A DNA stretch of 64,000 nt from Nonomuraea helvata (GTDB lineage Bacteria > Actinomycetota > Actinomycetes > Streptosporangiales > Streptosporangiaceae). Of the stretch, positions 52,307 to 60,639 are shown one piece after another. The notes beneath the pieces were generated by a model that ran no database searches, was not told the origin of the DNA, and was given only the letters and a program-made list of their open reading frames with translations. The DNA lies in assembly GCF_039535785.1 (NCBI RefSeq), contig NZ_BAAAXV010000009.1:2790001-2854000 (forward strand), written 5' to 3'. Each line of letters begins with the position of its first letter. Position 1 is the stretch's first letter. The position numbers and the translations under genes are program-made.

Positions 52307-52740
52307 GTCGCCGGCGCCCGGCGGACGGCCAGGCTCTCGACCGGGATCAGGGCCGTGTCCTCGAACTCGATCTCGACCCGTTCGATCTCCGGCGCCGCGT
52401 CCTGCACCGCCTGCCGCATGGCGGCCGTGGACGAGCGGCAGCCGCCCGCCCGCAGCCGCAGGCGTACCAGGTCGTCCTCGACGGCGAGCACGTCGGCCGA
52501 GCTGCCGGCGATCGCCGTCTCCACCCGGGCCCGCGTGTCCAGCGGGTGCAGGTCGTGCAGCAGGAGCAGCGGCGAGACCAGCTCGTCCGCGGCCAGGCGC
52601 GCCGCCGCCTCCTCGCCCGCGACGGCCATGACCCGTGCCAGGCCCTCGCCGTACAGGTCGAGCAGCTCCCCGACGAGCTCGGTCGCGTCCGGGCCGGCCT
52701 GTTCGAGCAGGGACTCGATCCTGTCGATGCGCTCGTTCAT
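52303..52740 (-). CDS. NifU-like protein with incomplete Cys motif
   Basis: 145 residues. The C-terminal half resembles the NifU/NfuA scaffold domain, but the usual CxxC that holds a transient [4Fe-4S] cluster reads GGCRSSTAAM, i.e. Cys-x-x-Ser. The N-terminal ~70 residues are helical (IDRIESLLEQAGPDATEL). Located 9 bases after the large subunit stop. Could still carry a cluster as a dimer with one Cys each plus other ligands, or act as a chaperone. Confidence 0.7.
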   Translation of the reverse strand: MNERIDRIESLLEQAGPDATELVGELLDLYGEGLARVMAVAGEEAAARLAADELVSPLLLLHDLHPLDTRARVETAIAGSSADVLAVEDDLVRLRLRAGGCRSSTAAMRQAVQDAAPEIERVEIEFEDTALIPVESLAVRRAPAT

Positions 52741-52749
52741 CGCCCGTCC

Positions 52750-54555
52750 CTAGCCGGAGAAGCTCGCGCCGAAGGTGGGCGAATGCACCTGCTTGAGCAC
52801 CTTGCCGTCGCCCAGGTACATGTGCACGCCGCAGGGCAGGCACGGGTCGAAACTGCGCACGGTACGCATGATGTCGATGCCCTTGAACGACTCGGAGCCG
52901 TTCTCCTCGAAGATCGGCATGCCCTGCACGGCGTCCTCATAGGGCCCCGGCGTGCCGTGCATGTCGCGCGGGCTGGCGTTCCACGGCGTCGGCGGGTACG
53001 GATGGTAGTTCGCGATCTTGCCCTCGCGGATCACCATGTGGTGCGAGAGCACCCCGCGCACCGCCTCGTGGAAGCCGACCCCGATCGCCTCGTCGGGCAC
53101 GTCGAAGTCGGTGAACACCTGCGTGCGCCCGGCCCTGACCTCGCCCATCGCCTGCTCGAGGAAGTAGAACGCCATCGCCGCCGCGTACGCCACGAAGTAG
53201 GCGCGGGCGCGGTTGCGCTCGAGCGTGTTCGCCCAGCGCGGGATCTTCCACTCCAGTTGCGTCTCCGGCAGGGACGCGCTCCTGGGCAGGTTGATCTCCA
53301 CGCTCTGCCCGGTGGAGCGGACCGTGCCGGTGTCGACGAGGCGGCCGAGCGCCGTGGACCACAGCCGGGCCAGCGGGCCGCCGCCGGTGTCGAGCGCCAG
53401 GTAGTCGTCGGTGCGCGAGTCGTACCAGCGGGGGCTCATCACCCAGCTGTAGTTGCCGCTCTCCAGGTCGCGCTTCTGCGGCCTGGGCAGTGTCGTCTGG
53501 TTCCACGGGTGGCGCTGGTCCACCGGGTTGCCGAGCGGGTCGTGGGTGACGAACGTCTCCTCGGCCTGCCAGTCGTCGTAGTACGAGCTGCCCAGCAGGA
53601 TCCGCATGCCGAGGTTGATGTCCACCAGGTTGGTGGTCAGCAGCTCGCCGTCCAGGACGATGCCCGGCGTGACGAACATCCGGCGGCCCCAGCCGTTCAT
53701 GCTCCGGTAGTCGTAGTCGACCACCGCCGGGTCCTGGAAGGCGCCCCAGCAGCCGAGCATCACGCGCCTGCGGCCGACCTCCTCGTAGCCGGGCAGCGCC
53801 TCGTAGAAGAAGTCGAAGATGTCGTCGTTCATCGGCACGGCCCTCTTCACGAAGTCGAGGACCTTCAGCAGCCGTGACATGTAGTCGGTGAACACCTGGG
53901 GCGTCGCGACCGTGCCCACGCCGCCCGGGTACAGCGTCGACGGGTGCACGTGCCTGCCCTCCATCAGGCAGCACATCTCCCTGGTGATCCGGCTGACCTG
54001 CAGTGCCTCCTTGTAGAGGTCGCCGCTGAACGGGTTGAACGCGCGCATGATGTCGGCGATCGTCCGGTAGCCGTGGACGCCGGCGTTGGGCGCATCGGTC
54101 GTCTCGGCCCGGCGCAGCAGGTTGGGGTTGGTCTCCTTGACCATCTGCTCGCAGTAGTCGACGAAGACCAGGTTGTCCTGGAAGAGCGTGTGGTCGAACA
54201 TGTACTCGGCCGCTTCGCCCAGGTTGATGATCCAGTCAGCCAGGGGAGGGGGCTTGATCCCGTAGGCCATGTTCTGGGCGTAGATCGAGCACACCGCGTG
54301 GTTGTCGCCGCAGATGCCGCAGATGCGGCTGGTGATGAAGTGCGCGTCGCGAGGGTCCTTGCCCCTCATGAACACGCTGTAGCCGCGGAACAGCGACGAG
54401 GTGCTCTTGCACTCGACGACCTCGCGGTTCTTGAAATCGATCTTCGTGTAGATGCCCAGGTTGCCGATGATCCTGGTGATCGGGTCCCAGGACATCTCCA
54501 CCAGCTCGCGGGTCTCGCCCGCCCGCTTCTTGGTCGGCTCCGTACGGATTGCCAC
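52750..54555 (-). CDS. hhyL: [NiFe] hydrogenase large subunit, group 1h
   Basis: 601 residues. The active-site cysteines are in RICGICGDNHAVC (C79, C82, H86) and DPCLPCGVHMY (C572, C575, H578). The mature end would follow H578, leaving a 23-residue tail for the protease. Sequence features around both motifs are those of group 1h (formerly group 5) actinobacterial enzymes that oxidise atmospheric H2. Located 16 bases behind the small subunit. Confidence 0.95.
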   Translation of the reverse strand: MAIRTEPTKKRAGETRELVEMSWDPITRIIGNLGIYTKIDFKNREVVECKSTSSLFRGYSVFMRGKDPRDAHFITSRICGICGDNHAVCSIYAQNMAYGIKPPPLADWIINLGEAAEYMFDHTLFQDNLVFVDYCEQMVKETNPNLLRRAETTDAPNAGVHGYRTIADIMRAFNPFSGDLYKEALQVSRITREMCCLMEGRHVHPSTLYPGGVGTVATPQVFTDYMSRLLKVLDFVKRAVPMNDDIFDFFYEALPGYEEVGRRRVMLGCWGAFQDPAVVDYDYRSMNGWGRRMFVTPGIVLDGELLTTNLVDINLGMRILLGSSYYDDWQAEETFVTHDPLGNPVDQRHPWNQTTLPRPQKRDLESGNYSWVMSPRWYDSRTDDYLALDTGGGPLARLWSTALGRLVDTGTVRSTGQSVEINLPRSASLPETQLEWKIPRWANTLERNRARAYFVAYAAAMAFYFLEQAMGEVRAGRTQVFTDFDVPDEAIGVGFHEAVRGVLSHHMVIREGKIANYHPYPPTPWNASPRDMHGTPGPYEDAVQGMPIFEENGSESFKGIDIMRTVRSFDPCLPCGVHMYLGDGKVLKQVHSPTFGASFSG

Positions 54556-54571
54556 CTCGCCGCTCTCCCTC

Positions 54572-55618
54572 TCAACCGTTTCCCCAGCGGGGGTCGAACC
54601 CGCTCGTCAGCTTGCGGCGGTTGTGGCGCCACTTGGGCTCCTTGTTCGCCGCGTTGTTGGTGAAGGCGCGAAGGCGGCGGATCAGCCGGCCGTACTGGCT
54701 GCTGAGCGCCACCGACACCGCCGCGCCGGGGGGTTCGTCCATGAACGGCATGAACTTGTCGGGGAAGCCGGGCATCGTGCACGCGATGCAGATGCCGCCC
54801 ACGTTGGGGCAGCCGCCGAGGCCGTCCATCCAGCCGCGCTTGGTGACGTTGCAGTTGACCACCGGGCCCCAGCAGCCGACGCGCACCAGGCACTTCGGCG
54901 AGCTGTAGTCGCGGGCGAAGTCGCCCTGCTCGTAGTAGCCGGCCCGGTCACAGCCCTCGTGCACCGTCTTGCCGAACAGCCAGGTCGGGCGGAGCATCTC
55001 GTCCAGCGGGATCATCGGGGCCAGGCCGGCGGCCTGGTAGAGCAGCCAGGTCAGCGTCTCCATGAAGTTGTCCGGCTGGACCGGGCAGCCCGGCACGTTG
55101 ACGATGGGCAGGCCGCCGGCCGAGCGGAAGTCCTTGCCCAGATAGTCGGCCAGCCCCATGCAGCCCGTCGGGTTGCCGGCCATCGCGTGGATGCCCCCGT
55201 ACGTCGCGCAGGTGCCGGCCGCGACGACCGCCCACGCCTTGGGCGCGAGCCGGTCGATCCACTCGTTGACCGTGATGGGCTCTCCGGTGACCGGGTCGTT
55301 GCCCATCGACGTCCAGTAGCCGTCGCCGTTGATCCGCTCGTTCGGGATGGAGCCCTCGACGACGAAGATGAACGGGCCGAGCTCGTCCCTGTGCGCCCGG
55401 TGGAATGGGGCCATGAAGGCGTCGCCCACCTCGGCGGCCAGCACCTTGTTGTGCAGGTGCACCTTGGGCAGTCCCGGCACGAGCCCGAGGAGGACGTCCT
55501 CCAGACTCGGCAGTGTGGCGGCGGTGACCGAGACGGTGTCACCGTCGCAGCTCATGCCCTCCGAGGTCCACAGGATGTGCACCTCTTCAAGAGCAGTCGG
55601 CGTTTGCGTGGTTGTCAT
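54572..55618 (-). CDS. hhyS: [NiFe] hydrogenase small subunit, group 1h
   Basis: 348 residues with three iron-sulfur clusters. The proximal-cluster start reads SEGMSCDGDTV: C24 then Asp27 where Cys is usual, the one-Asp/three-Cys ligation described for group 1h enzymes. Later cluster ligands include HEGCDRAGYYEQGDF, VRVGCWGPVVNCNV and GGCPNVGGICIACTMPGF. There is no twin-arginine signal, unlike most membrane-bound uptake hydrogenases, so export is unlikely. ATG 55618 starts the 13-gene operon. Confidence 0.95.
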   Translation of the reverse strand: MTTTQTPTALEEVHILWTSEGMSCDGDTVSVTAATLPSLEDVLLGLVPGLPKVHLHNKVLAAEVGDAFMAPFHRAHRDELGPFIFVVEGSIPNERINGDGYWTSMGNDPVTGEPITVNEWIDRLAPKAWAVVAAGTCATYGGIHAMAGNPTGCMGLADYLGKDFRSAGGLPIVNVPGCPVQPDNFMETLTWLLYQAAGLAPMIPLDEMLRPTWLFGKTVHEGCDRAGYYEQGDFARDYSSPKCLVRVGCWGPVVNCNVTKRGWMDGLGGCPNVGGICIACTMPGFPDKFMPFMDEPPGAAVSVALSSQYGRLIRRLRAFTNNAANKEPKWRHNRRKLTSGFDPRWGNG

Positions 55619-55669
55619 GGCCCAAGCCCCCTTCTTGGCCCTGTAGAGGTTTAGGTCGCGCTTCGATTG

Positions 55670-55699
55670 GTAGCGGACCTGCAACTCTACGTAGCGGAC
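55670..55699. promoter_or_regulatory. Direct repeats GTAGCGGAC at hydrogenase promoter
   Basis: GTAGCGGAC occurs at 55670-55678 and 55691-55699, exactly 21 bases apart (two helical turns), between the divergent hydrogenase operon (55618) and membrane-protein gene (55727). Same-face spacing suits a dimeric regulator. Confidence 0.6.
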
Positions 55700-55726
55700 A
55701 TACCGTATTGAGGAGGGTTGTAAACC

Positions 55727-56242
55727 ATGACCCACACCCTGCCGCCCCGTACCGGGCCATACGCGGACCTGCGGGAACGCGTGGCCGTCCGGCCCCGGCG
55801 CTCCCTTCCGCGCGCCGGCGCCCGGGGCGCGATCGGCGCCATGGCGATGTCCGGGCTCCGGCAGCTGACGACGTCGATCGGCCTGGTGGCGAAGGTCCCG
55901 CCCGAGTCCGTGCTCGAACGCACCATGCCCAGGATCTTCCGCCGGGTGCGTCCCAAGCAGCGGCCGGCCCTCGTCGAGCTGGCGCACTGGGGGTACGGCG
56001 CGTGCGGCGGGGTGCTGTTCGGGCTGCTGCCCTCCACGGTGCGCGGCCGTCCCTGGGTCGGCCCGGTCTACGGGGCGGCGATCTGGGCCGCCTTCGAGAC
56101 GGCCATCGCGCCCGCGCTCGGCCTGCCCCGCCATCCCCGCACCACCGTGGAGCGGCTCGCGCTACTGGCCGACCATCTGCTGTACGGGGTCGTGGTCGGC
56201 GCCTCGCCCTGGCCGCATCAGGAGAAACCCGCCGAGGACTGA
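55727..56242 (+). CDS. Small membrane protein (DUF1440/YagU-like), divergent from hydrogenase
   Basis: 171 residues with Gly/Ala-rich hydrophobic segments (GAIGAMAMSGLRQLTTSIGL, ALVELAHWGYGACGGVLFGL, WVGPVYGAAIWAAFETAIAP). Organisation recalls the DUF1440/YagU membrane family. GAGGAGGG (55710-55717) precedes ATG 55727. It shares the hydrogenase promoter region, so may be co-regulated and could tether the cytoplasmic enzyme to the membrane (speculative). Confidence 0.65.
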   Translation: MTHTLPPRTGPYADLRERVAVRPRRSLPRAGARGAIGAMAMSGLRQLTTSIGLVAKVPPESVLERTMPRIFRRVRPKQRPALVELAHWGYGACGGVLFGLLPSTVRGRPWVGPVYGAAIWAAFETAIAPALGLPRHPRTTVERLALLADHLLYGVVVGASPWPHQEKPAED

Positions 56243-56294
56243 TCGCCGTCGCGGCTGGAGGCGGTCGCAGGGTCCCGTACGCGCGGAGCCGGCC

Positions 56295-58547
56295 TCAGGG
56301 CTGATCCCCGTACGCGCGGAGCCGGTCACGGGCGGCGGCCACGGCCACCTGGCCGAGGCTGATGCCGCCGTCGTTGGCCGGCACGCCGGCGTGGGTGAGC
56401 ACCCGGAACCCCGCGCCGCTCAGCCGTTCCACCGTGCGCCCGAGCAGCAGCACGTTCTGGAAGACGCCGCCGGACAGGGCCACCGTCGCCAACCCCGTGG
56501 CGTCGCGCAGCAGGCGGCAGCAGCGCACGATGACCTCGCTGACGCCGTTGTGGAAGCGGGCGGCGATGACGGCCGGCTCGACCCCCGCGACCAGGTCCGC
56601 CGCGGCGGCCCGCACCAGATCCGCGCCCGCCACGACGAGGTCGTCGGACACGGCCGCCGGGTAGGCGCCCCGCTCGGCCGGATCGGCGAGCCGCTCCAGC
56701 TCGATCGCGGCCTGCCCCTCGTAGCTGATCGTGTCCCGCACGCCGAGCAGCGCCGCCACGGCGTCGAACAGCCGCCCCGCACTCGAGGTCACCGGCGCGC
56801 CGCGCATCAGCGACGTCACGCTCGCCCACCACCGCTCATGACGCCGGGCCACGTCCAGCTCCGCGCCGTCACCCTCCAGGTACGCGGCGGCCATGCGCCA
56901 CGGCTGACGGATCGCCGCGCTGCCACCCGGCATCGGCACGGGCGCCAGATGCCCGGCCCGCTCGAACGACACCAGGTCCGCCAGGAGGAACTCGCCGCCC
57001 CACAGGGTCCCGTCGAGCCCGTAGCCGAGCCCGTCGAACGCGACCCCGATCACCCGCCCGTGCTCGCCGTTGTCGGCCAGGCAGGAGGCGATGTGCGCGT
57101 GGTGGTGCTGTACGGCGGTCAGCTCGACGTCGCTCAGGTCCAGGGCGTGCTTGCTGGACAGGTACTCCGGATGCGGGTCGTACGCGACCACCTCAGGGCG
57201 CACACCGAAGAGCGCGGCGAAGTGCTCGATCCCTTCGGCGTAGGACCGGAGCGTCTCGTAGTTCTCCAGGTCGCCGATGTGCGGGGAGACGAACGCGTGA
57301 CGCCCCTTCCCCAGGCAGAACGTGCTCTTCAGCTCGGCGCCGCAGCCGAGGATGTGCCGGGGCGCCTCGTACGGCAGCGTGAAGGGGCGAGGGGCGTGGC
57401 CGCGCGACCTCCGCAGGATCATCCCTCGCCCCCGGAAGGGGCGCACCACCGAGTCGTCGGCACGGAGGTGGATGGGCCGGTCATGCGTGAGGAACGCGTC
57501 CGCGATGCCGCCGAGCCGGTCCAGGGCGTCGCGGTCGTCGTACGCGATGGGTTCGTCCGAGCCGTTGCCGCTGGTCAGCACGATGGGCGCGCCCACGGCG
57601 GCGAGCAGTAGGTGGTGCAGCGGCGTGTACGGCAGCATCAGCCCGAGGCAGCGCTCGCCCGGTGCGACCGCGCCGGCGACCACCGCCTCCGGGCGGCGCG
57701 GCAGCAGCACGATCGGGCGCGCGCGATCGGTCAGCAGCGCCGCGCCCACGCCGTCCGCGCCGCCCACCTCGCACAGCCGCCGGGCCTCGTCCAGGTCGGC
57801 GACCATGACGGCGAACGGCTTGTCCGCGCGCCGCTTGCGCCGCCGCAGCTCGGCGGCGGCGCTCTCGTCGGAGGCGAGCACCGCGAGGTGGTACCCGCCG
57901 ATGCCCTTCACCGCCAGCACCCCGCCCGCCCGCAGCACCTCGGCGGCCCCGGTCAGCGGGTCGCCAGCCGCGCCCATCAGGCTGAGCGTGGGGCCGCAGG
58001 CCGGGCAGCAGATGGGCTGGGCGTGAAAGCGGCGATCGGCCGGATCGTGGTATTCGGCGCGGCAGTCGCCGCACATCTCGAACCCGGCCATCGTCGTCAG
58101 CGGCCTGTCGTACGGCATCGACCGCACGATCGTCATTCTCGGCCCGCAGTTGACGCAGTTGACGAAGGGGTAGCGGTAGCGCCGGTCAGCGGGGTCGGCC
58201 AGCTCGGCCAGGCAGTCGTCGCAGGTCGCGATGTCGGGCGACACCAGCGTGCGGGACGTTCCCGACGGGTCGCTCTCGACGATGCGGAACCGGCCGCCTG
58301 CCCGCGTCGCACGGGGGGTCGAGGTGACGGTGACCCGTTCGATCGAGGCCAGTGGGGGCGCGTCGCATTCCAGCCGTACGAGGAACTCGCCGATCTGATC
58401 GCGGCCGCCCTCCAGCTCGACGAAGACGCCGTGGGCGTCGTTGCCCACCCGGCCCGCCAGGCCCAGCCGCGTCGCCAGCCCGTGCACGAAGGGCCGGAAC
58501 CCCACCCCCTGGACCACGCCTTCGACCCGCACCCGAACCCCCATCAT
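56295..58547 (-). CDS. hypF: Carbamoyltransferase HypF
   Basis: About 750 residues. Order: acylphosphatase domain (VRVEGVVQGVGFRPFVHGLA), two zinc fingers (CDDCLAEL...CVNCGP and CGDCRAEY...CCPACGP), YrdC-like domain, then Kae1-like domain with VQHHHAHIASC and ALSGGVFQNVLL. Makes the CN- precursor from carbamoyl phosphate and passes it to HypE. ATG 58547 is chosen because the acylphosphatase core starts within a few residues; the frame is open to 58583. Faces the same way as the hydrogenase operon but is separated from it by the divergent gene. Confidence 0.95.
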   Translation of the reverse strand: MMGVRVRVEGVVQGVGFRPFVHGLATRLGLAGRVGNDAHGVFVELEGGRDQIGEFLVRLECDAPPLASIERVTVTSTPRATRAGGRFRIVESDPSGTSRTLVSPDIATCDDCLAELADPADRRYRYPFVNCVNCGPRMTIVRSMPYDRPLTTMAGFEMCGDCRAEYHDPADRRFHAQPICCPACGPTLSLMGAAGDPLTGAAEVLRAGGVLAVKGIGGYHLAVLASDESAAAELRRRKRRADKPFAVMVADLDEARRLCEVGGADGVGAALLTDRARPIVLLPRRPEAVVAGAVAPGERCLGLMLPYTPLHHLLLAAVGAPIVLTSGNGSDEPIAYDDRDALDRLGGIADAFLTHDRPIHLRADDSVVRPFRGRGMILRRSRGHAPRPFTLPYEAPRHILGCGAELKSTFCLGKGRHAFVSPHIGDLENYETLRSYAEGIEHFAALFGVRPEVVAYDPHPEYLSSKHALDLSDVELTAVQHHHAHIASCLADNGEHGRVIGVAFDGLGYGLDGTLWGGEFLLADLVSFERAGHLAPVPMPGGSAAIRQPWRMAAAYLEGDGAELDVARRHERWWASVTSLMRGAPVTSSAGRLFDAVAALLGVRDTISYEGQAAIELERLADPAERGAYPAAVSDDLVVAGADLVRAAAADLVAGVEPAVIAARFHNGVSEVIVRCCRLLRDATGLATVALSGGVFQNVLLLGRTVERLSGAGFRVLTHAGVPANDGGISLGQVAVAAARDRLRAYGDQP

Positions 58548-58549
58548 TA

Positions 58550-58577
58550 CAGTCTGCAACGGAATAAGCACAGACTG
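58550..58577. promoter_or_regulatory. Inverted repeat in hypF leader
   Basis: CAGTCTG (58550-58556) and CAGACTG (58571-58577), 21 bases centre to centre, directly upstream of the hypF start. Candidate operator. Confidence 0.4.
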
Positions 58578-58586
58578 AATCACCCT

Positions 58587-58632
58587 CGCCGCCTGCCCCG
58601 CGTGTCGGGAGGCGGCGGCTCCTTGAGGAGCC
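58587..58632 (-). terminator. Tandem hairpins after repeat protein gene
   Basis: CGCCGCCT (58587-58594)/AGGCGGCG (58610-58617) and GGCTCC-TTGA-GGAGCC (58617-58632) are adjacent stems downstream of the minus-strand stop at 58657. Confidence 0.6.
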
Positions 58633-58656
58633 GGGCCTACCTGGGGGGAGTCTCGG

Positions 58657-59382
58657 TCAGCCGCGGGAGATCAGTGACCAGCCGTTGTTGACGGGGGAGA
58701 AGGCCACGTTGTGGATCGGCAGGCGCTTCGCGGCGAACTTCCGCATCGTCTGGAAGCACTCGTTGTCGATGCCGCGGGTGTAGAAGGCGTTCCCTGCGAC
58801 GACGGCCCAGCCGCCGGTGTAGGGGAAGGCGACCCGGGTCACGCGGTGCCCGGCGCGCGACAGCTCACGCATCTTCTGGTAGCACGCCTCGTCGATGTTG
58901 CGGGCGTAGAAGCCCTTCGTGGCGACCACGACCCAGCGGTTGCCGCCCCCCGGGGGGAAGGCGACGTGCACGACCTGCTGGCCGGCCTTGTAGTACGAGA
59001 GGATCCGCTGGTAGCACTCCTCGGGGATGTTGCGGGCGAACAGCGTGCGGTCACCCGTGATCACCCAGCCGCCTCCAGGGGTGAAGGCGACGCAATGGAT
59101 CCGGTTGCCGTCCGCGATCATCTGCTTCAGCTTGGCGAAGCACTCGTCAGGGATGTTGCGCGCGAAGTAGCCGCCCTTCTGCGTCACGATGACCCAGCCG
59201 TTGGACGGCGTGAACGAGAACGTGGTGATGCCGGAGGGCGCCATCTTCCCCATCGTCTTGTGCGCCTCGTCCGGGATGCGGCGGTTGAAGAAATAGCCGC
59301 CGGCCGCTTCGGCCGGGCCGGCGAGTCCGAGGGTGGCCAGTCCGGTGGCGCCGGTCAGCGTGAGAAACCCTCTCCGGTCCAT
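58657..59382 (-). CDS. Secreted protein of five ~43-residue repeats
   Basis: 241 residues. Signal peptide (RRGFLTLTGATGLATLGLAG, ending AEAA) with an RR near the start, then five units each with an aromatic/RNIPxEC core and a GW strand: RRIPDEAHKTM, ARNIPDECFAKL, ARNIPEECYQRI, ARNIDEACYQKM and TRGIDNECFQTM, each followed by VAFxPxxGWxxx. Units 2-5 carry one Cys at the same place. It looks like a small beta-propeller or solenoid. No family recognised; extracellular binding role is a guess. Confidence 0.8.
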   Translation of the reverse strand: MDRRGFLTLTGATGLATLGLAGPAEAAGGYFFNRRIPDEAHKTMGKMAPSGITTFSFTPSNGWVIVTQKGGYFARNIPDECFAKLKQMIADGNRIHCVAFTPGGGWVITGDRTLFARNIPEECYQRILSYYKAGQQVVHVAFPPGGGNRWVVVATKGFYARNIDEACYQKMRELSRAGHRVTRVAFPYTGGWAVVAGNAFYTRGIDNECFQTMRKFAAKRLPIHNVAFSPVNNGWSLISRG

Positions 59383-59541
59383 GTCAAGCTCCTCTTACAG
59401 ATTGTGGATGCGCGTGCCAGTTCGGCCGCATCTGCGAGAGGATGCCATGATCTCGGGAGATTTGCACACGATCGTCCGAAAAATCGGCTGATGTCTGCGA
59501 TTCGGGGAGTTTGACCGGATGGGCGCGCCGGCCGGCCGGTC

Positions 59542-60219
59542 TCACGCGAGGAAGGCGCTCACCGCGGCGATGAACGCCTCCGGCCGGTCCCGGTGGACGT
59601 GATGTCCCGACGGGATCGTCGTCATGTGCCCGTCGGGTACGAGTTCCGCTATCCGGGCGAGCTGATCTTGCGGCAACTGACTCTGCTGCCCTCCGGCGAT
59701 GACCAGGGTGGGGGCCGTGATGTGCTTGAGCAGGTCCCAGTAGGCGGGATCGGGCTCGTTGCGCTGGCGGTAGACGGCGGCGACGGCGTTCCAGTCGAAG
59801 GGCGCGTCGGGGTCGGGGTCCTCGGGCAACGTCCGTGGCGGGTTCGCCGCCACCGGTGGCGGCGGCTCCTCCAGGATCAGCCGGTCCACGCGCTCGGGAT
59901 CTTCGCCCGCCAGGAGCCAGGAGACCATGGCTCCGAGCGAATGTCCGATCAACGTCACCTTGGACAGGCCCAGCGTGTCCAGGGCGGCACGCAGGTCGTC
60001 TCGCATCAGCTCGAACGAGTACTCGCCGGCCCGGTCGCTGCTGCCGTGCCCGCGCAGGTCCACCGTGTACACGCGATGGGTCCCGGCCAGCGCGGGCGCC
60101 ACGACGTCCCACGTGGAGCCGCTCTCGCCGAGCGAGTGCAGCAGGATCACGGGCGGCGCCGACGCCGCTCCCCGTGTGCTGTAGGCCAGCCGCAGACCAT
60201 TCACCTCAACTGTGTCCAT
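59542..60219 (-). CDS. Alpha/beta-fold hydrolase
   Basis: 225 residues. VILLHSLGESGSTWD, VDLRGHGSSDRAGEY, nucleophile elbow LIGHSLGAMVSW and C-terminal GHHVHRDRPEAFIAAV with the catalytic His. Proteins of this sort are esterases, lactonases or haloperoxidase-like enzymes. ATG 60219 or GTG 60225. A 13-bp hairpin stands just upstream, separating it from the next minus-strand gene. Confidence 0.88.
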   Translation of the reverse strand: MDTVEVNGLRLAYSTRGAASAPPVILLHSLGESGSTWDVVAPALAGTHRVYTVDLRGHGSSDRAGEYSFELMRDDLRAALDTLGLSKVTLIGHSLGAMVSWLLAGEDPERVDRLILEEPPPPVAANPPRTLPEDPDPDAPFDWNAVAAVYRQRNEPDPAYWDLLKHITAPTLVIAGGQQSQLPQDQLARIAELVPDGHMTTIPSGHHVHRDRPEAFIAAVSAFLA

Positions 60220-60249
60220 CCCCACAGTCTCGCAGCGGCGCGCCCGCGC

Positions 60250-60283
60250 GAACGGCCACAGGATCGCTGACCTGTGGCCGTTC
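60250..60283 (-). terminator. Strong hairpin after GlsB-family gene
   Basis: GAACGGCCACAGG and CCTGTGGCCGTTC pair perfectly over 13 bp with an 8-nt loop, 9 bases beyond the stop of the gene ending at 60293. Confidence 0.8.
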
Positions 60284-60292
60284 GGAACACCG

Positions 60293-60568
60293 CTACTCGC
60301 GCCGCCGCTTGCCGCCGTACAGGCCGACGGCCAGCGAGACGCCGAGAGCGGCCAGGGCGATCTGGATGCCGAACTCGATCCAGTCGACCCCGCGGGTGTC
60401 GGCGACGCCGAGAGCGGCCGCGATCGCGGTGCCCACGAGCGCCGCGATCACGCCGATCACGATCGTCAGCCAGATGGGAATGCGCTGGCGGCCTGGGAGG
60501 ACGAGCCGCCCCAGTGCGCCGATCACGATGCCGATGATGAGGCCGGAAATGATGCCAGTGATCTCCAC
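60293..60568 (-). CDS. GlsB/YeaQ/YmgE family membrane protein
   Basis: 91 residues, three hydrophobic helices: ITGIISGLIIGIVIGALGRL, IPIWLTIVIGVIAALVGTAI and IQIALAALGVSLAVGLYGG, ending in basic KRRRE. This is the transglycosylase-associated/stress-induced family. GTG 60568 follows GGGAG. Its upstream neighbour on the strand is the metallophosphoesterase-like gene. Confidence 0.88.
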   Translation of the reverse strand: MEITGIISGLIIGIVIGALGRLVLPGRQRIPIWLTIVIGVIAALVGTAIAAALGVADTRGVDWIEFGIQIALAALGVSLAVGLYGGKRRRE

Positions 60569-60639
60569 GCTGAACTCCCGGGAAACTCGGTGGTCCGCCT
60601 GTCCTGCACAACGAACGCGGCCACGGTGACGTTCCTGCG

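Noticed and set aside
54572..56134. Upstream extension of the hydrogenase small subunit as a Tat signal
   Set aside because: The extension is Arg-rich shadow sequence overlapping the divergent gene; no RRxFxK motif and a good ATG exists at 55618.
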